A DNA stretch of 64,000 bases from Limanda limanda (lineage: Eukaryota > Chordata > Actinopteri > Pleuronectiformes > Pleuronectidae), in NCBI RefSeq assembly GCF_963576545.1, contig NC_083655.1, positions 15,082,940 through 15,146,939 of the forward strand. The letters are read 5' to 3'. The notes under the pieces were generated by a model. The model was not told where the DNA came from. It did no database searches and worked only from the letters and a program-made list of their open reading frames with translations. Position numbers and translations under genes: made by a program. Shown piece after piece: positions 26,547-40,241 of the stretch; the stretch's first letter is position 1; each line of letters starts with the position of its first letter.

Positions 26547-29500
26547 CTTGGAAACTTTAGATCTTGTGTAGAAAAACTTAAGTAGTTCATACATAGACCA
26601 ATCTTGCTTGAACTAATTAATATTGTGATGCAAAAAGTTGCCTTGATTTTTTTAAGTAGATCAGGCAGGAAATTTGTATCAGTGTGAGCTATGAGAGATC
26701 TGAAATGAGACTGAATCAGACTCAAACGCGTCGTTGTTTCCCTAAATGACACATTAGCTCTTCTTACGATTTCAGTCTCATGTGTGCAAGAGAATAGTTT
26801 CCGAGTTTCGGCTTTGAGCATCGCAAAGTCTTTTCCATCCTCCAGCCTCTCCGAGCTTTTCCCCTGCAAAGGGAAGAGATGTTTTTCCTCCAAACTTTGA
26901 AAGTAAAAAGTCAACAAAAACACCCTGTGGGAGGCGGGAGTCAAGGTGGCCCCCTGTTATCTTGTTATGGCAGTGTGAACGCTGAGACAACACTGAACAC
27001 CTTGATGGAGCCCAGATAGACGAGTCGCACGCTCGCACGGCGCAACATCACAGAGCAACACCTGATGTTGTCTGCATGCCAACTTCTCACCAACCTCACT
27101 TTTTGCGAAACTTTTCTCCCTGGGAGTGAACACGTCTTACTGTTTGTTTGCTTTTCTCTTTAGGCGGTACTCTCATTGCCATTCACACTGTTGAGACAGA
27201 AAAAACAAAGCCACATGATAATAATGTGGAGATGGCAAAGGCGGAAAATGGTGGGAACCAGGATTTCTCTTGTATCAGTGTAAAACTGGGCGTGAATGTC
27301 GGCGTCTTGCCAGAGTCTGTGCAGTAACCGTCGGGGGATGGAGCTGCAGCAGCGAGATCCCACTGACTAATATTCTGGACCAATGGAAGCCTCAGCTGTC
27401 AATTATGCCTTTTCCAAACTGGGAAAATGAGCACTTGGTCAAAAATGTGTGATAAGAACTACTGAGTTTGACAGAAAGCATCTTTGAGTATGGTCAATGT
27501 CCCATCTGTAAACATGGAAAAGGGCGGGACTTAAGACCTATACTGCAGCCAGGTGGCGATCATTAGACTTTGGCTTCACTTTTTGGTCGCTGTCATTTCC
27601 TCCATCTCAGTCAATGGGTCCGCCATGTGCCACTTTGACTTCAGCTCATTTGAATTGTACTCACAAGGAGCTGAGCAGAAACAAGCGTCAAGGATGGCAG
27701 GTTTCTGTATTTGTGTATATTGCTTACGAGGTGAGATTCTTACCATGAGCCTCAAGGTTGATCATTTATATAACATTTTTAATTTTTTTATCTTTGTAAT
27801 TGTATTCCCATAGCTTTGTTGTATTGTGCAAATAAATCAAATCAAGGCTACGACTGGACCAAATCTCCTTAGATATAAGAACCATAGACATGTTAACAAA
27901 ATGTTGAGACAGCAGAATCAAACCCAACACTACTACAATCCATCCAGCTCGTCGTAAGGAATCGGGTTTCTCTTGGAAACAAAAATACAGCTACACAAAT
28001 AAGTAACCTCTGGCCGTTCAACTGCCATCAGCATCACAACAGCTAATTAACCACCTTAGGGTTAATGTGTTACACAGTAATGACAACAGACGATTTGTTC
28101 CCGGTTCTTTCAAATCTGCGAGAACGCAAGCATGACTTTGAAATCCTTTAACGTTGCCAAGTCTCATCTCACAGCTTCCGTATGCCACGACCTGATTAGC
28201 TGCTTACCCTAAACACTTTGACAACAGATGTCAGAGGTGAGAGTTTTCAAATTAAAAAAAAACGTTTGACTTTATGGTACAAGAAAAATGAAGGATGAGG
28301 ACTGGCCAACCCTGTTTTTGATGAGAAGAAAGTCCTTTAACTGTGTGTTAGTTATGGATCTGAATAGAATCAAGTGTATGCAATATCAGCTCTGATCATA
28401 TGATGGCAATCACGGTGGGGGGGGGGGGGACTTGTGAGTTTGAAGGCGAGAGGAAGACGTTCACAGCTTAGTTCACAGCTCACTCAGCGTTGTTCAGTGG
28501 GGATCATGGAGTCAAACTTATCCTTATTTATAGAAATGTGTCTTAGAAGAACGTGGACAAATTTGTTTCATACGACAAGTGTGTTTATCACAAGCGTTTA
28601 TATTCAAAGCCAGTTATACTAAAGTCGCTTTGCACCACAAAGCACAAGTTTGATTACAAACGATGATCAAAACTACATCTGATCACACTCATAATATACA
28701 TTTACTGGTTGTGTTCGAAAGACACTCTGGGACATTCAGTAAATGTAGCACACACACACACACACACAGAGGAGAAGAAGGATGGATGTTTCCTCACTCG
28801 GTCTTCCACAGACTGTGAACCATGCTGAGCCACAACATGCCCATAACAGGAAATGTGGGTTTTTCTGCCAACACCTGTTTAATGGACTTCTCTTGAGCCC
28901 GGTCTGGGCTGCCTGACAAGTCTGTGTTTGTCTTGGCACTTGAAGGCCTGGAAGAGCCGAGTGGTTGGAGGAAATAAGAAAACGCTAAAAATTCAGACAG
29001 TGCCCGACGCTCATGCAAACTTTATGGCAGGCTGGGTCGGAGTGAATATGATGAGAGCCTCCTGTGACTGCAGCGAGTATAACCTTCACACGGGGCCGGA
29101 TAGATGCAGTCTGACTGTCCGACAGCTCTGTGCTGTGTTAGACAATATTCGACCTATTCTCTCTGCAGTGGTAGTGTTTCAGCTGAATGTATCAAGCTAC
29201 AAACTGAAAGCTTGTTATGCTGCTGAGTTCAGATTAGGAGAACACGAGAAAAAGGTGAACGGGCTGCATTTCAAAGAGGCAGATTTGGAGGTTATGACTA
29301 CAAGAACCCGCAGGAGAATCTGATTGGACCAAAAATGGTCAAGATGGATGATTTAAGAGTTGTTCAATATCTCTGCTTGGCTTTAAACATATTTTTATCT
29401 TGCACAAGACACAGTTTCTCACGTGCAGTCTTAAGACTGACAGCGTTGGTCAGCCATTTTGTTGGTTGCGTGAAAGAGATTTGAAACCCTTCTGGGGTTA

Positions 29501-29776
29501 TGAGGCACAGTGAAGCATGTGCATGTGTCCGAAGTAGAGTGTGGATACCTGACCCGTGCCCAGCAGGATGGGCTTTGGACAAAAGCTAGTGCGGTTCATT
29601 TTTGTCATCAACTGTCTGGTTTTGTCCGACAAAGAGTCTAAGACCCAAAGCAATTACTGTACTTCACATTAAAATGCTTTAAATCCTTATTTTAAAGCCT
29701 ATTTTTAAATTGAAAAATTAAATAAATTATTCCATTCATACTTCAAATCCCATCTGCATTAATGGACTGATCACAG

Positions 29777-29777
<1 letters not shown>
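26547..29777. other. Presumed intron with one repeat fragment, no gene seen
   Basis: No gene recognised. It contains the interspersed repeat fragment at 27,541-27,622, a G run near 28,417-28,430 and a short CA run at 28,749-28,769. Confidence 0.5.
27541..27622 (+). repeat. Interspersed repeat fragment, copy B
   Basis: Reads GCAGCCAGGTGGCGATCATT, then TTTGGCTTCACTTTTTGG, GCTGTCATTTCCTCCATCT. Same order of words and same orientation as copies A and C. Confidence 0.65.

Positions 29778-29830
<53 letters not shown>
29778..29830. repeat. (AT)n microsatellite
   Basis: About 45 bp of pure AT dinucleotides followed by ATGTATATATGG. Self-complementary and likely to extrude as a cruciform or cause polymerase slippage. 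Confidence 0.96.
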
Positions 29831-32800
29831 GGAGAGAGACAGAGTATGTGTTTGGTGACTCATGAGCTTTAACCTTGTTGAACCAGTGTACTTTTTGGCT
29901 TCTGCATGATGACAGTTGCTCTACTCATAGAAGTGTTTTCTGTCAGGTGCAATCATGAATTAACTGTAAAGTGCTGTGTTTACTCACTTAACTTGTGAGT
30001 AAAATGTTTGCACTGGGCTGATTGGACTGATTAATTAAATAACATCAAAAAAACACGTTTTCCCTTGAGCACAGATTGAGGCCATGTGTGAAAATCCAGC
30101 GGAGCCTTAAACGCTGCCTGTCAGGGAATGATGCAGAAACAATAATTTCAGCTATCACTAATCAAACTAAAAACGATGCAGGATCTTGTGAATTGCTAAT
30201 TACCCACAAATTTTAAGAAAGCTTTGATTCGGTTCGTTCTGACGGAGATGAGAGAAAACACATAAAATGGATCGGGTCGACGCAGTCCTCTGATGTTAAA
30301 CCGTTCCGCTGGAAGAGCAATTAAGTTTTCAATGCTGGTTAATTGCTACTACGTTCCTGAAAAGTGACCTTTTCTCGAGTCACAGCGCAGATCTGAGGAG
30401 CTGTCTCGATGCTCATTTTTCTAATCTGCCCCAAAAAAAACCAGGCAGGATAAGTGCAGGAGACAGAATGTCACAGACGCGCCGAAGCCCCGAGAACAAG
30501 CCGCCGTCTCCCTTTTCTCCCTCTCATCTCCTCTAACCCTTACATTGACTGAGTGTTACAATATGAGATGAGACATACTGCTGCTGACAGCGCACTGCTT
30601 CTCAAGGAAATATCAGCATGGAGCCTGTTGAGAGGCGGAACAGTGTGTGTGTGTGAGTTTGGGGGGGTGTTGAAATGCTTTGTGTGTCTGAAAGCCTCTA
30701 ATCAGGATCAGCTTAGGAAAAAAGGTCAGATTTGTATATCACAATGTAAGAGGGAGCTGATGGCACCATCACCAAAACACCAACAGAATCATGTACTGGT
30801 GCTTGAATCACTTCCTTCTCTAAAAATACCATCACGAGTGGGGCTCGAGTGCTGGAAATGCTCGACGGAGCCGATGAACAATGAACCATCTAATAACAGG
30901 AATAATTTAACAGCCAGGGTTCAAGAAAAACACCTTAAAATCGAAGCTACGACAGCGAAGGAAACCAAGTCTTTCACAATGAGCTCATGCTTCTCTCCCC
31001 CCTGCAGAGATGTGAGCCACTCTGCTCCTGTCACAGCCTCTTTTCAACTGGAATGTACCATCTGCTCAGGTGCGCACAGGGGGGGTTCAATGGGTACAAG
31101 TATTCTAAATTTGAACACCGACAACATTTCTGTGCATACCAGATATAAGAACACTAATCTAGTGCACATATAAGTATTATAGAGTGTCATCTACAAAATA
31201 TAAAACCTTTATGCTTTTTACCACACCGTCGCATCCTGTCCTAAAATTCAGATTAAAAAAACCTCTAAATCTTATCTTCAGCAGAAGTGAAACAGCTGTG
31301 CCAGATGTTGCAGCAGTTCTTCAAACTGTCTGCTACTTTCTGAAATAAGCAACTATTGTTAACTTAAGCTTGTGAACCAAGCTGTGAAACTAAACGTTCT
31401 CTACTCGGCTATTTAAAAAAAAAAATTCATATCATATCATCATGGCTTGATGCTGATTCCACCTTTTTTTTTCGAGGCATGATTTTTTAAAACCCTTTTA
31501 TTACGCTTAATGTGAATAATCAGGTGTCCCGAAATTTGCCTCAGAATAAAACGCTTTTTACGTACTGTTTATTTCCATTGATCAGCAAAGGCCTTAAGAC
31601 TTTAGGGGATGGTCGGTTGTTTGTTGAGCTCTGTCAATTTATCTTTGATGCATCTCACTGCTTAATATCCTGTGTTTTATTTACCTCTCTGCATAGCACA
31701 CTTTGCCATCCATCAAACATGTATACTACACAGTACTTTCTGCATGAATGAACAATATATAGTATGACAACATCCATTATACAACCGTTTCCGTCAAACC
31801 CAGATTGGAACATGGGTACAGAGAGTTCCAATGTAGGTTTTGGGGAGAAAAAGGAAAACGTGTTTCACACTGCAGCTTGAGTGGAACAATAATTATCACA
31901 TGGTTAGAAAAGAGCCCAGCGTCCACTTTTGACAGCTTAATTCAGTCTATCACATTCCTTTTCTTATTAGCAAAGCAGAGGAATAACGACCACTCTGGTG
32001 ATCTACCTTCTCTATGTCATGACCCCTCATTGTTGCTAAAAAAAAGGGAAACACACAGCCACATGCTGCACAGCCTTTGTAATAATCTGCTTGGTTTCCT
32101 CATTTAGATTTGATTGGCTATGAAATGCACCGGCCTGCCGGGACTCAGGTTTCAGCATTCATCAGCATTTCCTTGTTGTAAATTGAAGGCACAAATGGAG
32201 ACATCCAGTGCTTGCATGCAAAGGCGTGAGGACACTCACACACACAAGCACACACACATGCATGTTTTTTAAATGTAGTATTAATTATGGAGTTACACCT
32301 AGAAAGGTGGTTCTTCTATGTTTAATGACATGTGCAACAAACAAGAACCAACACATGTAAGTGATGTTGTTATAGTTTAAACCACAGGGGTCTCGTTCAG
32401 CGACATTTTGACGGGTCACAATAGAAACGTGTAAATTATGAAGTCAGAGAGTGGCTGTGTTAATGTTCAGGAACATCAAATTTGTATGAATATGAACAAA
32501 GAAATTTCTAATGCTGTGTTTGGGAAACGATGATGTCACAGTTTACTTTGCGCATGCTCACTGTTGCTCTGTTTGATCATGTGCCAGAAATAACGACAAC
32601 AGTGGTAACGTAACAATTTATCTGCTCCATTGCCCATTAATACTTTACGTTTATGTTGAATTTTTTTTATGTTAACATTATCGCCACCTTTTGGCCTGGC
32701 ACATGTTTGTAGCCTTTTTTGTGTCTAGATGGAGATATTCTGTAAAATAAAGGTCATGTGGATGAAGATTTGTATCAAATCAGAACACAAATATCCGTTT

Positions 32801-35800
32801 ATAAAATATTTGCTGTAGCATAGACATGGCCTGAGAGTCCTCCTGTTTACAGAATGGCACAAGAACTGGAAATAGAGAGAAATCTACCTGCACCAGTCAG
32901 CAAAAACCCATTCATCTGTCATGTCATACTTTTTGTTCTAAAGGTTTGAAGGTTTTCAGAACACACAAAGCTGTCAGTCGGTCATTTTGGAACACGTCTC
33001 AGCTCGCTCACTTTCTGTATTCAAGTCAAAGCTGCTCTCCCGAAGCCTGCACACACTCTGTCATCATCAGCGGTGTTGAGTGTGTGCAACCTGTCCATGT
33101 TTCTAAAGGCCAGTCTGAGTCTAACTGGAGGGGACAGTGAAATCTCATATGATGGCGGATTCGTGTGCCAGAGTTCAGTGAATGCCAGCTTATTGCTATA
33201 GAAAAGGTCACTGGGCTATAAGCAGAATGAAAAGTCTTTACTGGAGAGTGTGTGTGTCTGTCTGTGTGTGTGTGAGTGTGTGTGACGCCGTCTTCCTCTA
33301 TCTGTGACCCTGGGACGAAGGCCGCAACCTGAGCTAACCATGCTCATATGAGCACCACGCCCTGGAGCTGCAGCATCTCCCGCCGTCTCTCTCGTCAGGC
33401 GTTGGTGTCCGTTACCTTCAGCACTCCAGGAAGCAGACACCGGGCTTTAAGATGCGCCCGCCTCTGCGAGCGTAAAATCAATTACCAGAGAGATGAAATT
33501 CTCCGATAACGCGGCCTAATGATAATTGCCCCGAATTTGCAATGATCTGACTTACGATACAAACCACTATTGGCATTGTAGCAGCGTACTGGCAGCCGGA
33601 GTAGCTGGAATATCAATGGTAATTATTCCATGTTGATTCGGAGCCATGTTACTGCCAGGGGTAAACATAAAGCAATTAGCCTCTATGGTAAGCGGCAGGG
33701 GTCATATTTCAGTGATGGTTGTGTGATTTGTGATGAGGCGAGTACAGTAGAGAGAGGAAATGGTTATGTGGGATCTAACCGCTGCCACTTTAATTGAAGC
33801 ACTTCTATCACAATGACTGCCGGAGACATGCGGGTGGCGGTGCGCGACAAACTGCCACTAATTCAATAACGATCATGAGTTAAAAGGTTGGCAATAATGT
33901 TAATAATAATCTCGTTTTGAGCCGTGCGTCCAGAAATAGAGCTGCTCCGGTGACGAATCAGACACGGCCAGTTTACCCACAACACCGCCGCAAAGCTGAA
34001 AACCAGAAATGTGGATCAATCAGAGGTCACATTTCTTACCCTGACTCACTGTACCCAAAACCAACAGTTCCCCATCAAGGGAGGAAGTGTTTTTTTCCCC
34101 AAAAGTGCCTGAGAGACGTCGGGCTGAATAATGTGTCCTATGAATAAAACACATTAGCTACAAAACATGCTGAATAATTCACATTTCAGAGCTTCCACCC
34201 CCCCCCCCCCCCACACACACAGGAGATATTAGTTCTTCAGTCACAGTTTGCTTTGCACCGAGTCCTCCAAGTCTCCGTCTCCCCCCCGCGCTCGCTCCCT
34301 CTCACTTCTCTCTTGATCATTTAGTCGCTGTCTTTGTCATCTGTGTTTTGTTAATCCCTCTCTGCTCTCAGCTGACTTTCTGCTGATGCGACTGTCTATT
34401 TATACTCCTCAAGTTACTACTTTTTTTTTTTTTTTTTTTTTCCTGGAACGTCTCACAGTTTATCTGCAGGCGCTCTCGAAGCTGTCGGAGCGAGGGGTGC
34501 GTTTGTTCTGAGAGAATCTTTGATGACTCGGTAACACACCACGGCCCAAAATGGACTCGTCATTTAGCGTTAATCAGAGGCGACCGGATGCGAGTTTCAA
34601 AGCGGGAGGGACCCGGAGTAAAGAGCGTGGCGGTTTGATAATTATATACTTGACCTGATATGCGTCTCGTGCTCAATTTTCCTTTCAGCTCCGGGAGATA
34701 TTTGTGATTTTCATGATTGGCGATGTAATTTGCCGAATCAACAGCATCAGAGCAAACTTCAAAGTGCAAACCACTCATCCAATCACTGCCTTTTTATTGC
34801 GCCGTTTAAATCTTGAATCCCTCTCTTTCAACAAAACAGCACATCTGATGCATTAGGATTTCACCGGCGTGCAACCATGTGGAGCCTTTTTATCAACTCT
34901 AGTCAATCATGGCAAATTTGCTCTGCGGCTCAACAAGGCTTGCAGTCAATTAAACAGAAAAAGAGCTAATCAGCTCATTATTTTAAAACGCCTCATTACA
35001 TTTTAAGTGTTCTGGTCATAATACAGCGTTAAGCACAACACATTTTTAAGTGAGCCGATTGACTCAATTATATCATTTGAAAACTGGAAATTAAGACTCG
35101 TTAACTCTGTGACTCAAACAGAACAATGATTCGACCCATGAGAAAAAACATATGTTGCACAATATTGCATTCAGTTTATAGTTTGCTCAGAAACAAGAGA
35201 AGAACAGTCTGCAGCCACGTTCGTTTGACCTAAATGCTAATGTCAACTTGCTAACATGCTCACAGTGTTATGGGATAATGTTAGCATTCTTATGCTAACC
35301 CTTTTGTTCATGTTACGAATTACAACTGAGGCAGATGTTACTGTTTTAGTCACTTAACAAAGTTTTGGATGAATCAAAACAGAATGCTGGTACAAAATTT
35401 AATCGCAAAATCCACAAATGTTGAAGTGATGATGCTGCTATAGAGGAAAAGTCATACAAGCTGTAATGTTGGGAAGATTCATCCTCTGAGGACCATGAAT
35501 GTCTGAAAAGGTTTTCTTGGCATTTAATCTGATTGTTGCTGAGGTTTTTCCCTTTGGACAAAAGTCAAATACATCCAAATAGAGCCCATAGACACTATCC
35601 TCCCACTATCCAGAAATTAAGCCAAAATATCCCAGACACCAACACCTCCATCTTGCACATTTGCTGCCAGAGTCTGCACAACATAAAATAACAAATCCAA
35701 ACTGAACTGAAACCATCGTTGAGAAAAATGTGTCTGACCTTTACTCCAGCCAGCCACTGGCTGCTGATCAGGACAGCTTGGCTTCACTTTTGGGAGCAAA

Positions 35801-37050
35801 AACGTTATCCATTTTTTATAAACAGACATCATAGAACAACTGGAATTTTGGCCCAAAACTGCTTGTGGTTAACAGGAGAACAGAGAATTTAGCTGAGACA
35901 CAACTACTGCAGAACATATTTACACTTAAATCCCCAAATGCCTGAATAAGGAGCAAATGACTGCGAAGCAAAGTACCCTGGATTCCAATGATACATTCTT
36001 AGAGTAAAAAAAAAAATCAATGACGAAAGCTGAAACGGAATATTATGATATATTATATTGAGCTAATGTATTTGAGTGAGGAAACAATGACCACTTAAGC
36101 AGCCACAACGGGAAATGGGTGTATTTTCACATAAATAGTGCGCCACTTGTGTTCTCATTCATACTCCATGTTTGTATTTTTATCCATCCTGTGCACTATT
36201 TGAATTATAAGGGCCACTCATTCACTCGACTCTGGCAAAAGACACACTGGGACGCCTTCTCACTTTGAAAGTCCCAGCGACTGAGACTGCTGTGTTTCTG
36301 TGGGAGCAAGACGTGTTGTTTTTCAGTGTTTAAGTCGCATAATACTGTGTTTTTCTGAGAGTCAGCAGCATCAACAGCACATGAGACGGCCTTTGCTGTG
36401 CACACACCCACAGGGAGGCTGCTCTCTAAACAGCAGAAGGTGACGTCAATGGGCAAAAACCTCCTCCTTCATCTGCAGCCACATATCTGAGCCACACAGG
36501 CTTTGGAAGTGGGTGTCAGCTTGAGTAGATACACACGATAGGGACACGGATGAGAAAGCTGCCCTGTTGTTGTTTGAACTAGTTGCACTAATGGAAAGAT
36601 TTGTGCAACACCCAAACTACTATTGTTTAGTTTGAAAGCGCATCAACTCTGCTACGGATACACCTCCTGTCCAAACTACTCCAGGGTCCTAGAGTACGTA
36701 GTGTAGAGTGGAGTAGTAAACTGAGGAATTTGGAAACAGTGTTTTTATTTCAAATCTCCAGGGCTACGTTTTAGTCTAGACGTACAGAAACAAGTTTTCT
36801 TTTAGTAACAATAACAGAGATGCTCATAACAGCTTCTTTTCAGTCACACCTTAGCCTTTGCTGATTTGTTTAGCTCCTATCACATGAGCACAGCCGCACA
36901 TGCTCAGTGTACGTGAGTGGTCATGTGGTATCTGTTCTGTGGCGTGTTAGTATGGCTGGGGAGCGAAACCGATACGGAGCCAAAACGCTTGTCTGAACAG
37001 AGATAGTTTACGTTTGAAAACCCAGTTTTGTCAATTTGGCTTGTACTCAC
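29831..37050. other. Presumed ntng1 intron, no further exon seen
   Basis: No gene recognised. A 206-codon plus-strand frame (30,553-31,173) starts with GTG, has no domain and is judged chance. Homopolymers: C15 at 34,198-34,212 and T21 at 34,421-34,441. Segments 33,470-33,760 and 34,560-35,060 have ATTA/TAAT-rich, low-repeat composition suggestive of conserved enhancers. A remnant of a common fish repeat with alternating GCTAAC/GTTAGC words lies at about 35,230-35,340, and interspersed copy C at 35,745-35,829. Confidence 0.45.
35745..35829 (+). repeat. Interspersed repeat fragment, copy C
   Basis: Reads CAGCCAGCCACTGGCTGCTG, then GGCTTCACTTTTGGGAGC and TTATCCATTTTTTATAAACA. Matches copies A and B in order and orientation. 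Confidence 0.65.
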
Positions 37051-37407
37051 CAGGGCGCAGTACGTCTCCGGAGGGTCTCCACAGGTGATGTTGGGCGGAT
37101 CCAGAGTAACCTTCAAGTAATGGGTCATGTCTGTCGCCTCGGGTTGGCACGCCATGTAGTCCCAGGTAAGGCCTTCGTCTGTATAAATCTGGGACTTGCA
37201 CACATCGTAGTGGCCCCACGCTGCAGGGTAGTGCTGCATGGCCGCCTGGCAAACGGCGGTCCACAGCGCCTGCAGCGTCAACGCAAAACGGAAACGCATG
37301 ACTGGGTCCTCTCGCGGCTCCTTCTCCAGAAGCTGTATCTCCCGCTGAAGGTGGACGGACAAGGGATCCCCTCTTCTTCGAACTTCCGCTCAGTAAAGGT
37401 CACTCAG
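37051..37407 (-). CDS. ntng1: Netrin-G1, first coding exon (signal peptide and start of laminin-N domain)
   Basis: The coding part is 37,299 down to 37,051 (83 codons); the rest is 5' UTR. The protein opens with a hydrophobic signal peptide (residues 1-19, MRFRFALTLQALWTAV onward). It continues into a laminin-N/netrin-type domain start: WGHYDVCKSQIYT, WDYMACQPEATDMT, then LDPPNITCGDPPETYCAL, which strongly resembles vertebrate netrin-G1. The exon ends at a consensus donor, CCCTG|GTGAGT, in phase 0. The acceptor is best placed at 37,408-37,409, after a pyrimidine tract ending CCTCCCTCCAG. Known role: GPI-anchored axonal protein that binds the synaptic adhesion partner NGL-1 (LRRC4C). Codons upstream of residue 1 stay open but contain no ATG, so 37,299 is the start. 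Neighbouring prmt6 upstream on the same strand supports ntng1 rather than ntng2. All later exons lie left of this window. Confidence 0.9.
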
Positions 37408-40089
37408 CTGGAGGGAGGAGGCATGCCACACTCCGGTCAGGTGGAGCGAGAGTCGGTTCAGAGGTGTGTCTCCTGAAGTTCTTTGTTGCTACGTCTCGGC
37501 CTTTGGGGAGTTTTCTGGAGTGCTGGATAACTACAATGACGCTGAGGTCCCCAGCCCATTGAGAAGATAAGAGGAGAGGACTGAGGGAGGGAGGAGGACG
37601 GTGGAGGAGGACGGTGGAGGAAGAGGAGGGGAGGTGAGCAGGAGATAGTTTCCCCCCCTGACACGGAGATAGGAAGATGAGTGACAAGTCCCTTCAGCTC
37701 GCCTGGCCGTCAGTCATGGTCCTCGTCCTGTGTGGCGATGCGGCTGCAGAGAGGAAACGAGAAACAGAGGGAAGGAGAGAGGGGACGAGTGAATATTGAC
37801 AGTACGGAAACACAAGCTGGCGCCATGGCGAGGGTGAAATGTGCATGTGTGAATAGGGAGCCGGATGGGTTTGGGGACGGCGTTGGGACGGTGTGCCACG
37901 TCGGTGTTTGTTGTGCATCCAAACAGAGCAGATCTGTAAGCGATGCCATCAGGGTAAATTGGATCTTGCTGCTTTCACACCAAACCCTCATCTCACTCAG
38001 CGGTGTCAGGCGTACAGTGTTACAGCTCACCCCACCTCCGTCTCCGCACACTGCTCACACCTCAGACACCCCACACGGCATGGGGGGAAATGATAACGAG
38101 CATTCGGATAGAGGAAATACATAAAGCGTGGCCATTTTTACCCAACGTGTTCTGATTTCTAGCATCAAGTGAGGCCAGAAATTCTAATCATACATACTGA
38201 AGAACGGGCTACTGTCAAACGTGTAATGTTGTAGATTTTAATCCAGCACTCATCTAATGAGATAACTTGACACCACGACTGTCCATGTAGCCTTTTACTG
38301 TTCAACTCTTCTGTGTCAGCTTGTAGAATATCTGTGCATGAAGGAGATCAAAAAAAAAAAATGGACATATACGTCCACTGTATTGAATTATGATATTTAA
38401 AGTGCTATCAAACAGAGATGAACACAGAGACGTACTAAGGACTCGGGGGTGACGTGTGTCTGTGTTGCCATAAATTAAATGCAGTATAACTGTGGTTAAA
38501 CAACAACCTGTTGCTGTGGAGCTATTAGTGTTTTTATCTGGATGTCATTAAGTACAGAAGATAATATATTGATGGTAAGCCTTTCCAAAAATATGCATGT
38601 GCATTCATTGATTGTATTGGTCCCTTTGGGGCAGTGAAACAAGTTGTAAACACCACATATAATATCATCTGATCAGGCAAACTTGTTTACAGATGTGGTG
38701 CCACACTTTTGTTCCCCTAATGTATGACAATCTCCTTTTAGCTATAAAATCTAATAGGTGAACTGACAGACACCATAGCCTTCCGGTGGCTGGATGCATT
38801 ATGGGTAATACACCCTGCTTCCTCCATGTTTGGGTCTATGGGTTCCTCTATACAGGCGACACCTTTCACATCACACACACTGATCTGATCCAGACTTCCT
38901 AAAAAATAAAGTTGACAGCTGCTTTCATTTGATTTCCACTGAACAACTGAAAATATAAACAGCAGAGTTTCTCTTTCATAGAAATAAAGTGGCCACATTA
39001 CTTTACTCAGCCCCACTTTGCCACTTAACATAAATATCTTGTGACTGTTTTCAACTTCTGTCTGTTTAAATGGTGGCTCTGTCCACAGCAGGAGTCACTG
39101 CACTACATCACATACAGTGATTTACTTCCAAGGAGGCAACGCATCCATTTATAACTGCCAGCCGTTGTGGGCCATGGCCTCACTTTTCCTTTTGTCTAAA
39201 GTTTAAGTATTGAAACGACTGCAGTATTAAACATGATGAACTTTTCTCCTAACACATCTTTTACGGGTCTTTGTTCTTCTGTTTCGTTTTTTGAATTGAC
39301 TTTAAGATGTATTTTAAATCGTAATGTTCTTAAGATGAATACAAAGAAAACAGGGCTCTCTCAACCACCTTTCTCTCATATCTGAAGACGATATTTTCTC
39401 TTCCCCTCAGGTCTTTACTTTACTCTAATCACTTTGGTTGTGCATTACTGTAAAATCATTTGGCTCCAAGTGTCTGTCCACTACATTAAAGTCAGACTGA
39501 AGGTTAACCTTTGATTCAGCTCATCATTGTAACAGTCTCTGACCTTCAAACTCGTCCTGAACAGTGAACACAGACTGTTACAATCAGACCACAGATATAA
39601 AGTTTTGTGCATCAGTCGTCCTAAAAGCAAAAAGAAGGACACACGGAGAGCGCACCCCCCCCACCACCACCACTTTATCACCCTATTGTAAATATGTTCA
39701 TTGAGATCGGATACATCCACATCATTATCCGCAGCCAAATTAATCTGTTCATATAAACAGTTTAAAGTGGCTTCTTGAGAAATTCTCTCGATGTTAAAGA
39801 AAAGTGAAAATAATTCCTGGATGAGTAGCATTGATCCAATCCACTCCAAAATATGCACGCTCAACCCTTCCACAAAGTTGAAATGAAATCTGTCTTTGTG
39901 TAATGCTTCCAAAAAGGAAAACAGTCCCACAGTCCCCTAAAGAAACCACTATAAAATTCCCATTAGGATCCGTTCCTAAATTGCACACACTCATTTATAT
40001 CATACGGATCGATGAATTATTCTCTGAGATAATGAAGTTGTTTTTTAACAGGACTTTAGTGTTAAATTCAATCTTGTAACCTTGCCACT
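37408..40089. other. Presumed ntng1 5' intron, no gene seen
   Basis: Begins with the pyrimidine-rich acceptor tract of the ntng1 exon (minus strand). 37,480-38,090 is GC-richer with overlapping open frames on both strands and no domains. The minus-strand frames at 39,481-39,994 (149 and 66 codons) might be a degraded LINE-type ORF but gave no secure motif. Confidence 0.4.

Positions 40090-40241
<152 letters not shown>

Noticed and set aside
26357..26944. 195-codon minus-strand open frame
   Set aside because: About half of it covers the fold-back repeat segment, and it consists of repetitive KLTLL-type text. No domain.
30553..31173. 206-codon plus-strand open frame
   Set aside because: It begins with GTG, has no recognisable domain and no promoter or splice context. 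Open frames of this length occur by chance in 64 kb.
37300..37362. In-frame N-terminal extension of the ntng1 exon
   Set aside because: The extension would start from TTG. The first ATG is at 37,299, followed by a proper signal peptide that aligns with netrin-G1.
39481..39994. Possible degraded LINE endonuclease on the minus strand (PNGNFIVVSL followed by frame changes)
   Set aside because: A faint resemblance only; no catalytic motif could be confirmed, so it is not called as a feature.
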